A stretch of DNA of 64,000 nt from Zhenpiania hominis (GCF_014333425.1 NZ_JACRYT010000007.1:1-64000); one strand, 5' to 3'. Positions 1 through 8,921 are shown, counted from the first letter of the stretch. The notes: a model not told the origin generated them from the letters alone. Numbers and translations are program-made.

Positions 1-209
1 AGCGGGCTCTCGCAGCGGCTCATTCGCTCGGTGGAACGAATCCTTTTTCCATCGATCGACAGCGTCTGTCCGCTCCAGTCTTCCGGAAGCAGGCTGGTTA
101 CCCATTTCGTAAAACATTTCCGCAACGAGTCCGGCTCAATCAGTTTCAGCAGGCATAGAAGCCAGTAATAGCAAGGTACACGGCTGATCCCAATGAGATT
201 CTGTTCCAT
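1..209 (-). CDS. ISAs1-like transposase, N-terminal part (runs off the window)
   Basis: The reading frame is open from an ATG at 207-209 down to base 1, so only about the first 69 residues are in view. The translation has a hydrophobic stretch (YYWLLCLLKLIEPDSL), a KCFTKWV segment and then SIDGKRIRSTERM. The order 'leucine-rich helix, CF..W, IDGK.IR' is typical of ISAs1-family (H-repeat) transposases, where the IDGK aspartate starts the DDE catalytic core. The frame stays open upstream of the ATG (to about base 240), so the true start may be further out or the gene may be a decayed copy. No terminal inverted repeat was recognised between 210 and 288. Confidence 0.6.
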   Translation of the reverse strand, partial: MEQNLIGISRVPCYYWLLCLLKLIEPDSLRKCFTKWVTSLLPEDWSGQTLSIDGKRIRSTERMSRCESP

Positions 210-288
210 TCTTGCATTATACACCTGTTTTGCTATTTTTGCATTTTCAAAAATTGATTTCCCTGTTCAAAATCCGGATCCGGGCGGA

Positions 289-1194
289 TTATCGCGATAG
301 CGCCAGCTCCCGCACCGGTTCCAGATAATGATAGGCAAATGTCAGTTTCCCATAACCGCTGTCCTTTTGAATCAGCCGCCAGGTTTTTTCCGCTGCCGCA
401 AGTCCCCGATTATAATAAGTATTGTCATTCGTCAAATCATGATCTCCCGGCGGCTGAAATTCCGAAACGCAGATAATCGGTTTTCCGTACTGCCTGCACA
501 GCTTCAGTTCCGTCTCCATATGGCTACGTTCTTTTCCTACATAATAGTTCATAACCGCGATTTCATCGCAGCAATCCCGTACCAGCGCTTCCAAGAATTC
601 CGGATAGTCCTCATCATACCAGTAGGGGATACATAAAGTCAGAGAAAGCCCCCGCGTTTTGGCATGAAGGTAAATCTCTTTCATGCTCCCGCAAAACTCT
701 TCCATCACCTGACGTGGCTGCGTATCCCAGCGGGAAAGAAGATATGGTTCAATATCCGCGACCACTCCTGCTAGCCGCCTGCCGTCCGATACACGCCCGT
801 TATAATCCGCCAGCTCATCGATCCTGCGGCAGGCCTCCCCCATGCCGCTGTCAGTTCCCCATTCAGGAGTGCCGATCAGTCCATAACATTCTATTCCCCG
901 CAACCCCAGATCGGAAATAAAGCCGCCGGCGCTTCCCTCCTCCATCGATTCCGGAAAAGCCTGAAAAACCCGTTCAATCTCCAGCAGCTCCGCAGTCTCC
1001 TGCAACTGCTTCTGCTCCTCCTTCTTTTCCGGCAACGTTTCCGACCAGCTGAAAATTCCAGTTCCGGAAAGCATCTTCGCGCCATCTTCCGCCCCGCATC
1101 CCCCTGCCAGAACTCCGGTAAAAACAAGCATGCCTGCCCAAAGAAAAACTGCAATTCTGCGTCTGTACTCTCTCCAGCGGATAAAATGCCCCAT
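289..1194 (-). CDS. Putative lipoprotein with TIM-barrel glycosidase-like domain
   Basis: This is a 301-residue protein. Residues 14-32 are a hydrophobic signal segment ending LAGGC, a lipobox-like site with Cys33 as the predicted lipidated residue, which suggests export and membrane anchoring. The rest reads like a glycosidase-type (beta/alpha)8 barrel: VVADIEPYLLSRW, LSLTLCIPYWYDEDYP, DEIAVMNYYVGKE, KPIICVSEFQPPGDHD and TFAYHYLEP are successive strand ends carrying acidic and aromatic residues. It is divergent from the exopolysaccharide-type operon starting at 1407 and shares its intergenic region, so a role in trimming or sensing the same glycan is inferred. No family can be named with certainty. 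Confidence 0.55.
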   Translation of the reverse strand: MGHFIRWREYRRRIAVFLWAGMLVFTGVLAGGCGAEDGAKMLSGTGIFSWSETLPEKKEEQKQLQETAELLEIERVFQAFPESMEEGSAGGFISDLGLRGIECYGLIGTPEWGTDSGMGEACRRIDELADYNGRVSDGRRLAGVVADIEPYLLSRWDTQPRQVMEEFCGSMKEIYLHAKTRGLSLTLCIPYWYDEDYPEFLEALVRDCCDEIAVMNYYVGKERSHMETELKLCRQYGKPIICVSEFQPPGDHDLTNDNTYYNRGLAAAEKTWRLIQKDSGYGKLTFAYHYLEPVRELALSR

Positions 1195-1332
1195 TTGTGT
1201 CCGTTTCCTCCTGTTTTTTTCCTATTGTATCCCAACCGACACCTCCTAACAAGAAAAAAACGCAGTTTGTCCCAGATGGCCGCGTATTTTCTTTTTTCTT
1301 TTTCAATATTACGTCAAACTATGTTAAAATAT

Positions 1333-1362
1333 TTGTATATAGGGTATTAATAAATACATTAT
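1333..1362 (+). promoter_or_regulatory. Possible promoter of the polysaccharide-type operon
   Basis: TTGTAT at 1333-1338 and CATTAT at 1357-1362 are separated by 18 bases in a very AT-rich stretch 45 bases before the first gene of the operon. The match to a sigma-A promoter is moderate (4 of 6 in each box), so this is only a candidate. Confidence 0.35.
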
Positions 1363-1406
1363 ACGAAAGCAGCGGGGAGTTGAGTTATACGCCGGAGGAA
1401 GAGAAT

Positions 1407-2090
1407 ATGCAGCAGGTATTCCGCAAGGAAATAAAATATCGGATTTCCATCATCCAGTACGCCCAATTGGAGCGTCAGTTGTCCAGGATCATGAAAAAGG
1501 ATTCGTTCAGCGGCCCAGACGGTTACCCGGTTCGTTCCCTTTATTTCGACTCTGTCTACAACCAGGATCTTCACGATGTACTGAACGGGCACTATTCCAA
1601 GAAAAAAATACGGCTCCGTATCTATTCTCCGAAGGACACAAAAGCGAAGCTGGAACTCAAAGTAAAGCACGGTCTTGATCAGCAGAAATATTCTCTGACG
1701 GTTTCCCGCGATCAGGCGCAGGAGCTGGCCCGGGGAAATATTGATTTTCTTGCCGGCTGGAACACGTCTGTCGCCCAGTATATTTATCGGGAAATGCGGA
1801 TTGGAATCTACCGGCCTGCGGTGCTGATTGAATATGACCGCATCGCATATGTCAGCGCCATCAATAAAATCCGCGTTACCTTCGATACCCATGTGCGGAG
1901 CAGCGACTGCAACTTTGACCTGTTTACCAACAATCCGAATTTCACTCCGCTCATGCCCGATGACACGGGCGTTTTGGAGGTCAAATATGATCATTTCCTC
2001 CTGAGCTATATTAAGGAAGCCCTCGCCTGCATTGATCAGCTTCCCCAGGCCAACAGCAAATATGTCCTGGGCAGGCTGCGTTGTTACTGA
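1407..2090 (+). CDS. VTC-domain (polyphosphate polymerase-type) protein
   Basis: This is a 227-residue cytosolic protein of the VTC/CYTH triphosphate-tunnel family. The start is the ATG at 1407, preceded by GGAGGAA at 1394-1400. The frame is open further upstream, but no better site is seen. Tunnel residues are intact: RKEIKY (E8, K10), VRSLYFDS (R43), IRLRIYS (R69, R71), LELKVKHG (E83, K85, K87), RPAVLIEYDRIAY (R136, E142), IRVTFDTHV (R156), VLEVKYDHF (E191, K193) and SKYVLG (K218). In yeast Vtc4 the equivalent basic residues polymerise ATP gamma-phosphate into polyphosphate. The bacterial homologues have no settled function. It is first in a six-gene run with DUF4956, CotH, a glycosidase, a HEAT protein and a GT2 polymerase, so it may supply or modify a phosphate group for a surface polymer (inference). 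Confidence 0.85.
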   Translation: MQQVFRKEIKYRISIIQYAQLERQLSRIMKKDSFSGPDGYPVRSLYFDSVYNQDLHDVLNGHYSKKKIRLRIYSPKDTKAKLELKVKHGLDQQKYSLTVSRDQAQELARGNIDFLAGWNTSVAQYIYREMRIGIYRPAVLIEYDRIAYVSAINKIRVTFDTHVRSSDCNFDLFTNNPNFTPLMPDDTGVLEVKYDHFLLSYIKEALACIDQLPQANSKYVLGRLRCY

Positions 2091-2144
2091 CAGACGCTGT
2101 CAGGCCGGATCCTACTACAAAATCAGAAAAGGAAGCAGAAAACG

Positions 2145-2831
2145 ATGAAACAATACATTCTTGATAATTTGCAAAACTTTACATATATGAATGATAAAGG
2201 ACTGAGCGACTTTCTCATCAGTCTGCTAGTGGCGCTGGTCCTGGGTCTTGTCATTTTTCTGGCGTACCGGATCACCTACAGCGGTGTGGCTTACAGCAAA
2301 CGGTTTAACGTTTCCCTTGTAATGCTCACGCTGATTACAACTATGGTCATGGCCGTAATCAGCAACAACATCGCCTTGTCCCTTGGTATGGTCGGCGCCC
2401 TCTCCATTGTACGTTTCCGTACTGCTGTAAAAGATTCCCGCGACACCACCTTCATTTTCTGGTGTATCGGTATTGGGATCTGCTGCGGAGTCGCGCAGTT
2501 TGCCCTGGCCGCCATCGGCAGCGCGGTTATCTTTCTTTTCCTGATTATCATGGGACAAATCCACTCTGACGGAAAATATCTGTATGTTATCCGCTGCGGC
2601 CGTGCGGACGAAAAGGCAGTGGAATCCATTATGTTTCTCTATTTTCGTACCTTGCAGATGCGCTCCAAGAATATTCACGAAAACGAAGTGGAGTTTATTT
2701 ATGAACTCAGCGAACGTACGATAAAAAAAGCGCGGAAAAAGAATGAGGACGAAGTGACAGACCGGCTGTTCAAGCTGGATTCTCTGATTGTCGCCAATCT
2801 GGTAATGCAGACGGACGACATGACCCGTTAG
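2145..2831 (+). CDS. DUF4956 membrane protein
   Basis: This is a 228-residue protein with about four membrane segments (near residues 24-43, 58-75, 77-90 and 103-135) and a soluble C-terminal domain from about 140. The signature between helices, LGMVGALSIVRFRTA followed by KDSRD, is the conserved core of DUF4956. The RBS AAAGGAAG lies before the ATG. The family is regularly found beside VTC-domain and CotH genes, as here, so it probably forms a membrane partner of the VTC enzyme. A channel or anchor role is inference. The C-terminal domain is charged and predicted to be cytosolic. It sits 54 bases after the VTC gene and 18 bases before cotH, consistent with one transcript. Confidence 0.8.
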   Translation: MKQYILDNLQNFTYMNDKGLSDFLISLLVALVLGLVIFLAYRITYSGVAYSKRFNVSLVMLTLITTMVMAVISNNIALSLGMVGALSIVRFRTAVKDSRDTTFIFWCIGIGICCGVAQFALAAIGSAVIFLFLIIMGQIHSDGKYLYVIRCGRADEKAVESIMFLYFRTLQMRSKNIHENEVEFIYELSERTIKKARKKNEDEVTDRLFKLDSLIVANLVMQTDDMTR

Positions 2832-2849
2832 GACAGCAGAGGTTGTGCG

Positions 2850-4268
2850 ATGAAGAAAAAACTGCTGTGCGTTACCGTGATACTGGCCGCCTGTCTGATT
2901 GCCATAATCGCGAACTGGCATGTGGATAATACAAGGGAAAATACGAAAACGCGGGTCCACCAGCATCTGGAGGCGGAAAGCGCGGAGGAACTTCCCGCCT
3001 GCTCCCACAAATCATCCCGGATTTGCACCCATCTGCCTCTTGTCTCCATTGATACGAGAGGCAGACAGCTGAGTGAGAAGCGGGAAAGCAAAATTTTCTG
3101 TGATATCAGGATCTGGGATGAAGAAGGAAAGCGGCACCATTTGACGGATACACCGGATATTGAAACTGCTTCACAGATTAATATCCGTGGCGCTTCCTCT
3201 CGCCATTTTGACAAACACTCCTATCGGCTGGAATTCCGCGAGAATAAAAATCCGGCAGAAAAAAAGAACCTCAGCATCATGGGGATGGAATCAGACTGCG
3301 ACTGGATTCTGTACGGACCGTGGCTGGACAAATCCCTGCTCCGCAACTATATGATGTATAATCTGTCCGGAGAAATCATGGAATGGGCGCCGGATGTACG
3401 CTACTGTGAAGTCTTTCTGAACGGCGAGTATCAGGGTCTTTATGTTATGACCGAATCCATAGAAGTGGACGAAGATCGGCTTCCTCTGCGGGAGTACGAT
3501 GACCGCCAGACAGAAACCTCCTATCTCATCGAACGGAACCGTGTGGGCAGCACCGATGATCCGATTAACACCTTTGGCGGGCAGGCAGGTTATACAGAGT
3601 ACGAACTGGGAATTCTTTATCCCAAAGCCCTGGACATGACCGGTGAAACCAGGCGCTGGATTATCGACAATATCAATGAGATGGAAAAGCTCCTCTATTC
3701 CTATGACTACGACGAGTGGGATTACGGCTATTACAATTTTCTGGATGTAGATTCTTTCGTCGATTACGCGTTGATTAACGAAGTTTCCGCAAATCTGGAT
3801 GCCGGCAGCCTGTCCACCTATGCCTACAAGCCTCTGGGTGGAAAGCTGACCATGGGTCCGGTCTGGGATTTCAACAATGCGTTCGGACTTTACGAGATCG
3901 ATCCGCAGGACTTTTTCATGCAGGACTCCCCCTGGTTCTTTATGCTGTACAAAGACGAAACCTTTGTGAACCGGCTTATTTCTCGCTATCAGTCGCTGCG
4001 AAAAACCTGGTTTGATGAGGAATATCTGATGAACTACATTGATGAAACGATCCGCTTTCTTGGTCCTGCCATTGATCGAAATTTTGATAAATGGGGGTAT
4101 TCCTTTAACCTAGTCTTTTTCGACGATCCCAATCGCGAGCTACGCAGCTACCAGGAAGCGATAGCGCAATTAAAAGATTTTATTGAAGACCGCCTGGAAT
4201 TCATGGACGAAAACATCGAAGTCCTGCATCAGTACTGTCATGAATCCATGGTAAAATCCTATAATTAA
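2850..4268 (+). CDS. CotH-family protein kinase, membrane anchored
   Basis: This is a 472-residue protein with an N-terminal signal anchor (residues 4-21) followed by an extracellular region. CotH landmarks are present: QINIRGASSRHF (about 108), SYRLEF, DWILYGPWLDKSLLRNYM (about 151), FLNGEYQGLYVMTESIEVD (about 190) and GPVWDFNNAFG (about 339), the last corresponding to the metal-binding DFN-like motif of CotH kinases. CotH of Bacillus phosphorylates spore-coat proteins, and related proteins are secreted by clostridia. Because this one is predicted to lie outside the membrane beside a glycosidase and glycan synthase, its substrate may be a surface protein or glycan-associated protein rather than spore coat (inference). 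Its stop lies 12 bases before the next start. Confidence 0.85.
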   Translation: MKKKLLCVTVILAACLIAIIANWHVDNTRENTKTRVHQHLEAESAEELPACSHKSSRICTHLPLVSIDTRGRQLSEKRESKIFCDIRIWDEEGKRHHLTDTPDIETASQINIRGASSRHFDKHSYRLEFRENKNPAEKKNLSIMGMESDCDWILYGPWLDKSLLRNYMMYNLSGEIMEWAPDVRYCEVFLNGEYQGLYVMTESIEVDEDRLPLREYDDRQTETSYLIERNRVGSTDDPINTFGGQAGYTEYELGILYPKALDMTGETRRWIIDNINEMEKLLYSYDYDEWDYGYYNFLDVDSFVDYALINEVSANLDAGSLSTYAYKPLGGKLTMGPVWDFNNAFGLYEIDPQDFFMQDSPWFFMLYKDETFVNRLISRYQSLRKTWFDEEYLMNYIDETIRFLGPAIDRNFDKWGYSFNLVFFDDPNRELRSYQEAIAQLKDFIEDRLEFMDENIEVLHQYCHESMVKSYN

Positions 4269-4280
4269 TGAGGCTTATTT

Positions 4281-6419
4281 ATGAGAAAGTTTCTGATTCT
4301 TTGTGCATGTCTGGTAATCGGCTACATGGGCATTCATTACATTTACTATAATACGACCATCCCGTTCAGCCTTCAGGCCGAAGATACGCTGCGGGTTCAG
4401 GCCCGCGCGGACGGAAAAAACCTTTATGTCCAAAAAGATAGCGGCTGGGAAAAGCTCACGATCTGCGGAATGAATCTCGGCTCTGCCATTCCCGGGCATT
4501 TTGCCTCGGATTTCGCCATTGATTATGATACGTACATGAACTGGTTTGACCTCATGCAGGAGATGAACGTAAATGTTCTCCGCGTCTATACCATCCAGAG
4601 CGATACCTTTTACCACGCCTTTTACGATTACAATGAAGGCAGGAAAAATCCCCTCTACCTGATGCACAGCGTACCGGTCGATGATTACAGCCTCCGCTCT
4701 CATCTGGACGCTTTCTCGCCGGAGGTACACGATACCTTTATCAGTGACTGCAAAAAACTGGTCGATATTATTCACGGCCAAAAACGAATACGCTTTAACA
4801 GCAATTACGGTTCCGGCACCTACAAGTGGGATATTTCTCCCTATGTGATCGGATATATCCTTGGTTCAGAATGGGATCCGGACTTTATCATTTATACCAA
4901 TGAAAAACAGGATCACATCACCAGCTACCGCGGAACCTACTTTTCCACAACCAATGGCGCCACGCCTTTTGAGTGCTTCCTCGCGGAAGTGGGAGACGAG
5001 GTGATGGAGTATGAGGAAAGTAAGTACAATGCCCAGCGTCTGGTCGCCTTTTCCAACTGGTCGGAAACCGATCCCCTCAGGCACCAGACCTGGGCTGCCT
5101 CTGCCATGAATAACCATACCCGACTGGATATTGAGCATATCCTTTTAGAGGATACCGTAAAATCAGGAACCTTTGCCTCTTACCACGTGTACCCTTACTA
5201 TCCGCCGTTTCTGAATTATGAGACCCGTTTTCTGAAAAATGGAGAAGAAAACTCTTATCGGACCTATCTGAAAGCGCTAAACTGCCATCATCGGGGTAAG
5301 CCGGTCGTCATTGCCGAATACGGTCTGCCCACCTCCCGCGGAATCGCGCAGACCGATCAGATCCGCGGACTGGATCAGGGGAATCTCACAGAAGAGGCGC
5401 AGGGAAAGGGGCTCCGCATGCTGTTTGAAGATATTATGGAGTCCGGCTGCGCGGGCGGTATGGTGTTTACCTGGCAGGACGAATGGTCAAACCGCACCTG
5501 GAATACACTGGCGACTGTTGATACTACCCGCGTCCCGTACTGGAGCGATGTCCAGACCGCTGATCAGATGTTCGGAATTCTCGCTTTTGAACCGGGAAAA
5601 ACAACAACCCTCTCTTACCCCGACGGGGATCTTTCCGAGTGGAAGGACACAGATCCGATTGCCAAAGCCCGTGGTATGTCCCTTTCCATGATGTACGACG
5701 AACGATATCTCTATCTGCGTGTACACAAGGAAAACCTGGAACCGGCTGAGGATACGCTGTATATCCCCCTTGATACAACGCCGAAATCCGGGGCTTACAA
5801 GGATACGACTAACCATCTCTCCTACGACAAAGGAGTGGATTTCGTCATCCTCATCGAGGGAAAAAATAAAGCGGATCTCCTTGTCCAGGAATATTACAAT
5901 ACCACTGAAACCCTGTACGGAAAGAACATCCATCAAACCGATCCCTATCTGGATCCACCTGCGCCGGACAGCGGAGAATTTGACGATGCCCGCCAGTTTC
6001 TCCAGTACCGCATCCAGCTTTCCAGTCAGGAAACGCTCCCCGCAGAAGTTTTTCCTTCCGGAAAACTGATTCATGGTAACGGGAATCCGGATTCTGAGGA
6101 TTATAATTCCCTGGCAGATTATTACATCCATGGAGATGATATTGAGCTGCGGATACCATGGGGGCTGCTGAATTTCAGCGATCCCTCCGCAATGAAGATT
6201 CACGGCGATTATTATGAACATTACGGTGTGGAAAATCTCTCCATTGACCATCTGAACGTGGCGCTCTGTGTCCGCTCGGAAGGCACGGTCCGAAAAACTG
6301 GCTTTCACCGCTTTGCACTGGAAGGTTGGGGAGAAACTCCCACCTGGCACCAGCGCCTCAAAAAATCCTATACCTGGCTACAGGATATCTACGGACGCTG
6401 TCTGGAAAAGGAGGACTGA
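4281..6419 (+). CDS. Membrane-anchored clan-A glycoside hydrolase with CBM9/DOMON-like C-terminal domain
   Basis: This is a 712-residue protein with an N-terminal anchor (about 2-18). Residues 50-430 look like a GH2/GH5-type (beta/alpha)8 barrel: ICGMNLGSAIPGHF, NVNVLRVYTIQSDTFYHAF, YILGSEWDPDF (candidate acid/base Glu near 199) and PVVIAEYGLPTSRG (candidate nucleophile Glu near 346). A QDEWSNRTWNT segment lies beyond. Residues from about 445 start a second domain, DGDLSEWKDTDP then MMYDERYLYLRVH and LYIPLDTTP, which matches the CBM9-like/DOMON fold used to bind sugar. Anchored glycosidases that accompany a synthase usually edit or release nascent polymer, as BcsZ or CcsZ do. The RBS is weak (TGAGGC). 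It is co-directional with all neighbours. Confidence 0.75.
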   Translation: MRKFLILCACLVIGYMGIHYIYYNTTIPFSLQAEDTLRVQARADGKNLYVQKDSGWEKLTICGMNLGSAIPGHFASDFAIDYDTYMNWFDLMQEMNVNVLRVYTIQSDTFYHAFYDYNEGRKNPLYLMHSVPVDDYSLRSHLDAFSPEVHDTFISDCKKLVDIIHGQKRIRFNSNYGSGTYKWDISPYVIGYILGSEWDPDFIIYTNEKQDHITSYRGTYFSTTNGATPFECFLAEVGDEVMEYEESKYNAQRLVAFSNWSETDPLRHQTWAASAMNNHTRLDIEHILLEDTVKSGTFASYHVYPYYPPFLNYETRFLKNGEENSYRTYLKALNCHHRGKPVVIAEYGLPTSRGIAQTDQIRGLDQGNLTEEAQGKGLRMLFEDIMESGCAGGMVFTWQDEWSNRTWNTLATVDTTRVPYWSDVQTADQMFGILAFEPGKTTTLSYPDGDLSEWKDTDPIAKARGMSLSMMYDERYLYLRVHKENLEPAEDTLYIPLDTTPKSGAYKDTTNHLSYDKGVDFVILIEGKNKADLLVQEYYNTTETLYGKNIHQTDPYLDPPAPDSGEFDDARQFLQYRIQLSSQETLPAEVFPSGKLIHGNGNPDSEDYNSLADYYIHGDDIELRIPWGLLNFSDPSAMKIHGDYYEHYGVENLSIDHLNVALCVRSEGTVRKTGFHRFALEGWGETPTWHQRLKKSYTWLQDIYGRCLEKED

Positions 6420-6421
6420 TC

Positions 6422-7498
6422 ATGCATGAACTGACAGAAAGCTATACGGCCGTTTTATATCTCTTTATCTTCTTCTGCCTGTGTTTGTGCGTGTATAACC
6501 TATATGAAACCGTGCGGCGCTACTCCTGGAAAAAACAATTTCGCCACAAGGTCCAAAAAGAACTGGCGTGTCTGCGGAAAGATTTGGCTCAGATAAAAGC
6601 CGACAGACGCGTTACCTTCCGCCTGTCCGGATTCCGCTCCCGAAAATTACTGATCTTTCACGCTGCTTTCTGTATGCTGGCAAAAAACCGGGTGGAAGAT
6701 GAGTCTCTCCGCGCTCTTGCCTGCGCCCGCATTGAACAGTATATCCGCCTGTGCACCCACCGGCAGATCCTTGTAAAGAATTACCTGATTTATTTAATCG
6801 GCTATCACCATACCGAGTCCCCCGCAATCGCTCAGTTCCTCCTTGATTGCCTGGAGATTCCATCTACGCTGACAAGGATGGAGGTCCTGCGGAGTCTCGC
6901 GAAGCTGGCGGATATCCATCTGTTCATCCATGCTCTGCAGAAGCTGGATACCTTTGAGGCGCCTGTGAACACGAAACTGATTTCCGACACACTTTCGGAT
7001 TTTGAAGGTTCCCACACAGAGCTTTCCAAAGCGCTGCTTTTGCTGCTGGATTCCTGCAGCAACGATATCAAGCTGGGAATCATCACCTTTTTCTATTCCA
7101 ATGACGCCCCTGCTGTGCGGGACAAGCTGTTGCAGATGTTTTCCGATCAGACTTCCCATAAGGAGGTCCGCCTGCGACTCATGCGGTACTTTGGAACGGT
7201 TCCCGATTCCCGGGCCCGCCCGATACTGATCCGCTTCGCTCTGTCGGACACATGGGAATACGCTGCGATTTCCGCAGGGGCGCTGCGGAGTTATCCCGGA
7301 GACGAAACAGCCGCAGCTCTCAAGCAACGTCTGAATGACAGCAACTGGCATGTGCGATACAACTGCGCGCAGACCCTGGCGCAGATCTGCACCCGCGGGG
7401 AACTGGAAGATGTCCTGGAAAGTCCTGACCTCTACGCCAGAGAAATCATGAATTACGCGCTGAACCGAAAAGAAACCGTAACTAGGGAACATTCTTAA
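6422..7498 (+). CDS. Membrane-anchored HEAT-repeat protein
   Basis: This is a 358-residue protein. The start is the ATG at 6422, chosen because AAGGAGGAC at 6408-6416 is placed correctly and the upstream gene ends at 6419. The frame itself is open to 6326. Residues 12-28 form one membrane helix (AVLYLFIFFCLCLCVYNLY) and the rest is helical and probably cytosolic. The C-terminal 200 residues have spaced degenerate helix pairs of HEAT type, for example LSDTWEYAAISAGALRSY and LNDSNWHVRYNCAQTLAQI. HEAT solenoids are protein-binding scaffolds, so it may organise the synthase directly downstream (12 bases away). No enzymatic motif was seen. This class of accessory protein appears in other clostridial GT2 loci, but I cannot name a family. 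Confidence 0.7.
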   Translation: MHELTESYTAVLYLFIFFCLCLCVYNLYETVRRYSWKKQFRHKVQKELACLRKDLAQIKADRRVTFRLSGFRSRKLLIFHAAFCMLAKNRVEDESLRALACARIEQYIRLCTHRQILVKNYLIYLIGYHHTESPAIAQFLLDCLEIPSTLTRMEVLRSLAKLADIHLFIHALQKLDTFEAPVNTKLISDTLSDFEGSHTELSKALLLLLDSCSNDIKLGIITFFYSNDAPAVRDKLLQMFSDQTSHKEVRLRLMRYFGTVPDSRARPILIRFALSDTWEYAAISAGALRSYPGDETAAALKQRLNDSNWHVRYNCAQTLAQICTRGELEDVLESPDLYAREIMNYALNRKETVTREHS

Positions 7499-7511
7499 AG
7501 GAGATAAAACA

Positions 7512-8921
7512 ATGCTTCGGACTATTGTGGAATTTATAAATGTCTTTTTCTTTCTCTACATGCTACTGTACGCGGGATTTTTATTTGTCTCGACAATCGC
7601 TGGCGCGCTGGCTCTTGAAAAAAAGTCCAGAAAGAAAACCTTTCTCTCTGAATTCACTCTGTCGGACGCTTCCGGGTATGTGCCGGTATCCATCATCGTC
7701 CCCGCTTACAATGAATCCCTGACCATCCTTGATACCATCCGTTCTCTGGAAAAAATCGATTACCTGGAATACGAGATCATTATTGTTGATGACGGTTCAA
7801 AAGACGATACTGCCCGTGCCGTAATCAATCAGTTTGAGCTAGTGGAAATAAAACGCCCGATTCGGCGCCAGGTTCCCTGCAAGGATGTCCTCTCTATATG
7901 GGAAACCGTCCGCCAGGGTATTCCGATCACGCTAATCTGCAAGGAAAACGGTGGAAAAGCCGACGCGCTGAACATGGGTATCAACGCTTCCAGATACGCG
8001 TATTTTCTGGAAATTGACGCGGATTCTGTCCTGCAGAAAGATGCGCTGAAAAATCTGATGGAGCCTATACTGGAGGATGAGAGAGTGATTGCCTGCGGCG
8101 GCATGATCCAGATCGCCAATCAGGCGGTTATTGAAGATGGAGAAGTCAAACATCTGGCGTTTCCCAAAAAAAAGCTGGTACTACTCCAGATGCTGGAATA
8201 CAGTCGATCCTTTCTCGGCTCCAGGCTGTTCTTCAACGGATTCAGTGGAAATATGATCATTTCCGGAGCCTGTGGACTGTTCCAGAAAAGTCTGGTTATT
8301 GCCTGTGGCGGATATGATACCTCCATTGTCGGAGAAGACATGGAGCTGGTTGTAAAGCTACATCATTTCTGCAAGTGTCACAGGATTCCCTACAAAATCA
8401 TAAATGTCGCGGACGGAAACTGCTGGACCCAGGTGCCGGAATCCGTTGGAGATCTGAAAAAGCAGCGCCGCAGGTGGCATATGGGTCTGATACAGAGTAT
8501 CACCCTGCACCATGACATTATCTTCAATCCCACCTACGGCGTCATCAGCATGGTTTCCATGACCTATTATCTGATTGTCGAGTGTCTTGGTCCTCTGATC
8601 GAAATCATCGGGCTTCTGAATATCATCGCGGCAATCTTTCTGGAAATGATTTATCTGGATTTTATGATCTGGTATTTTGTATTGTTTATTATTTTCAGCG
8701 CTCTGGTGACAAGTGCCTCGTTCCTCTCCCGGATCTATCTCCTCGACACGGAGATCACTGCCTCCCAGATCGGAAAAGCTTTTCTGTTTGCTTTTCTGGA
8801 AGCCTTCGGATTCCGCCAGCTGATCACGCTGTTTCGTCTCAGCGCCTTTATCCAGTACCGGAAATACAAAGACTACTGGGGAGATATTACAAGGCAGAAA
8901 CACAACCGCAGAGTGTTTTAA
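7512..8921 (+). CDS. Processive GT2 glycan synthase (IcaA/BcsA-like)
   Basis: This is a 469-residue inner-membrane glycosyltransferase. It has an N-terminal helix (8-32), a cytosolic GT-A domain (about 55-330) and C-terminal helices from about 350 to 440. Catalytic motifs are in the right order and spacing for a processive beta-glycan polymerase: IIVDDGS (about 92), EIDADS (DxD, about 168), GEDMELV (catalytic base region, about 275) and KKQRRRWHMG (Q-R/Q-x-R-W, about 318). No PilZ domain is present, so direct c-di-GMP control as in BcsA is not indicated. The RBS AAAGGAG precedes the ATG. It is the last gene of the operon. The sugar polymerised cannot be read from sequence; cellulose-like or beta-1,3/1,4 glucan and polyGlcNAc are all possible. 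Confidence 0.88.
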   Translation: MLRTIVEFINVFFFLYMLLYAGFLFVSTIAGALALEKKSRKKTFLSEFTLSDASGYVPVSIIVPAYNESLTILDTIRSLEKIDYLEYEIIIVDDGSKDDTARAVINQFELVEIKRPIRRQVPCKDVLSIWETVRQGIPITLICKENGGKADALNMGINASRYAYFLEIDADSVLQKDALKNLMEPILEDERVIACGGMIQIANQAVIEDGEVKHLAFPKKKLVLLQMLEYSRSFLGSRLFFNGFSGNMIISGACGLFQKSLVIACGGYDTSIVGEDMELVVKLHHFCKCHRIPYKIINVADGNCWTQVPESVGDLKKQRRRWHMGLIQSITLHHDIIFNPTYGVISMVSMTYYLIVECLGPLIEIIGLLNIIAAIFLEMIYLDFMIWYFVLFIIFSALVTSASFLSRIYLLDTEITASQIGKAFLFAFLEAFGFRQLITLFRLSAFIQYRKYKDYWGDITRQKHNRRVF

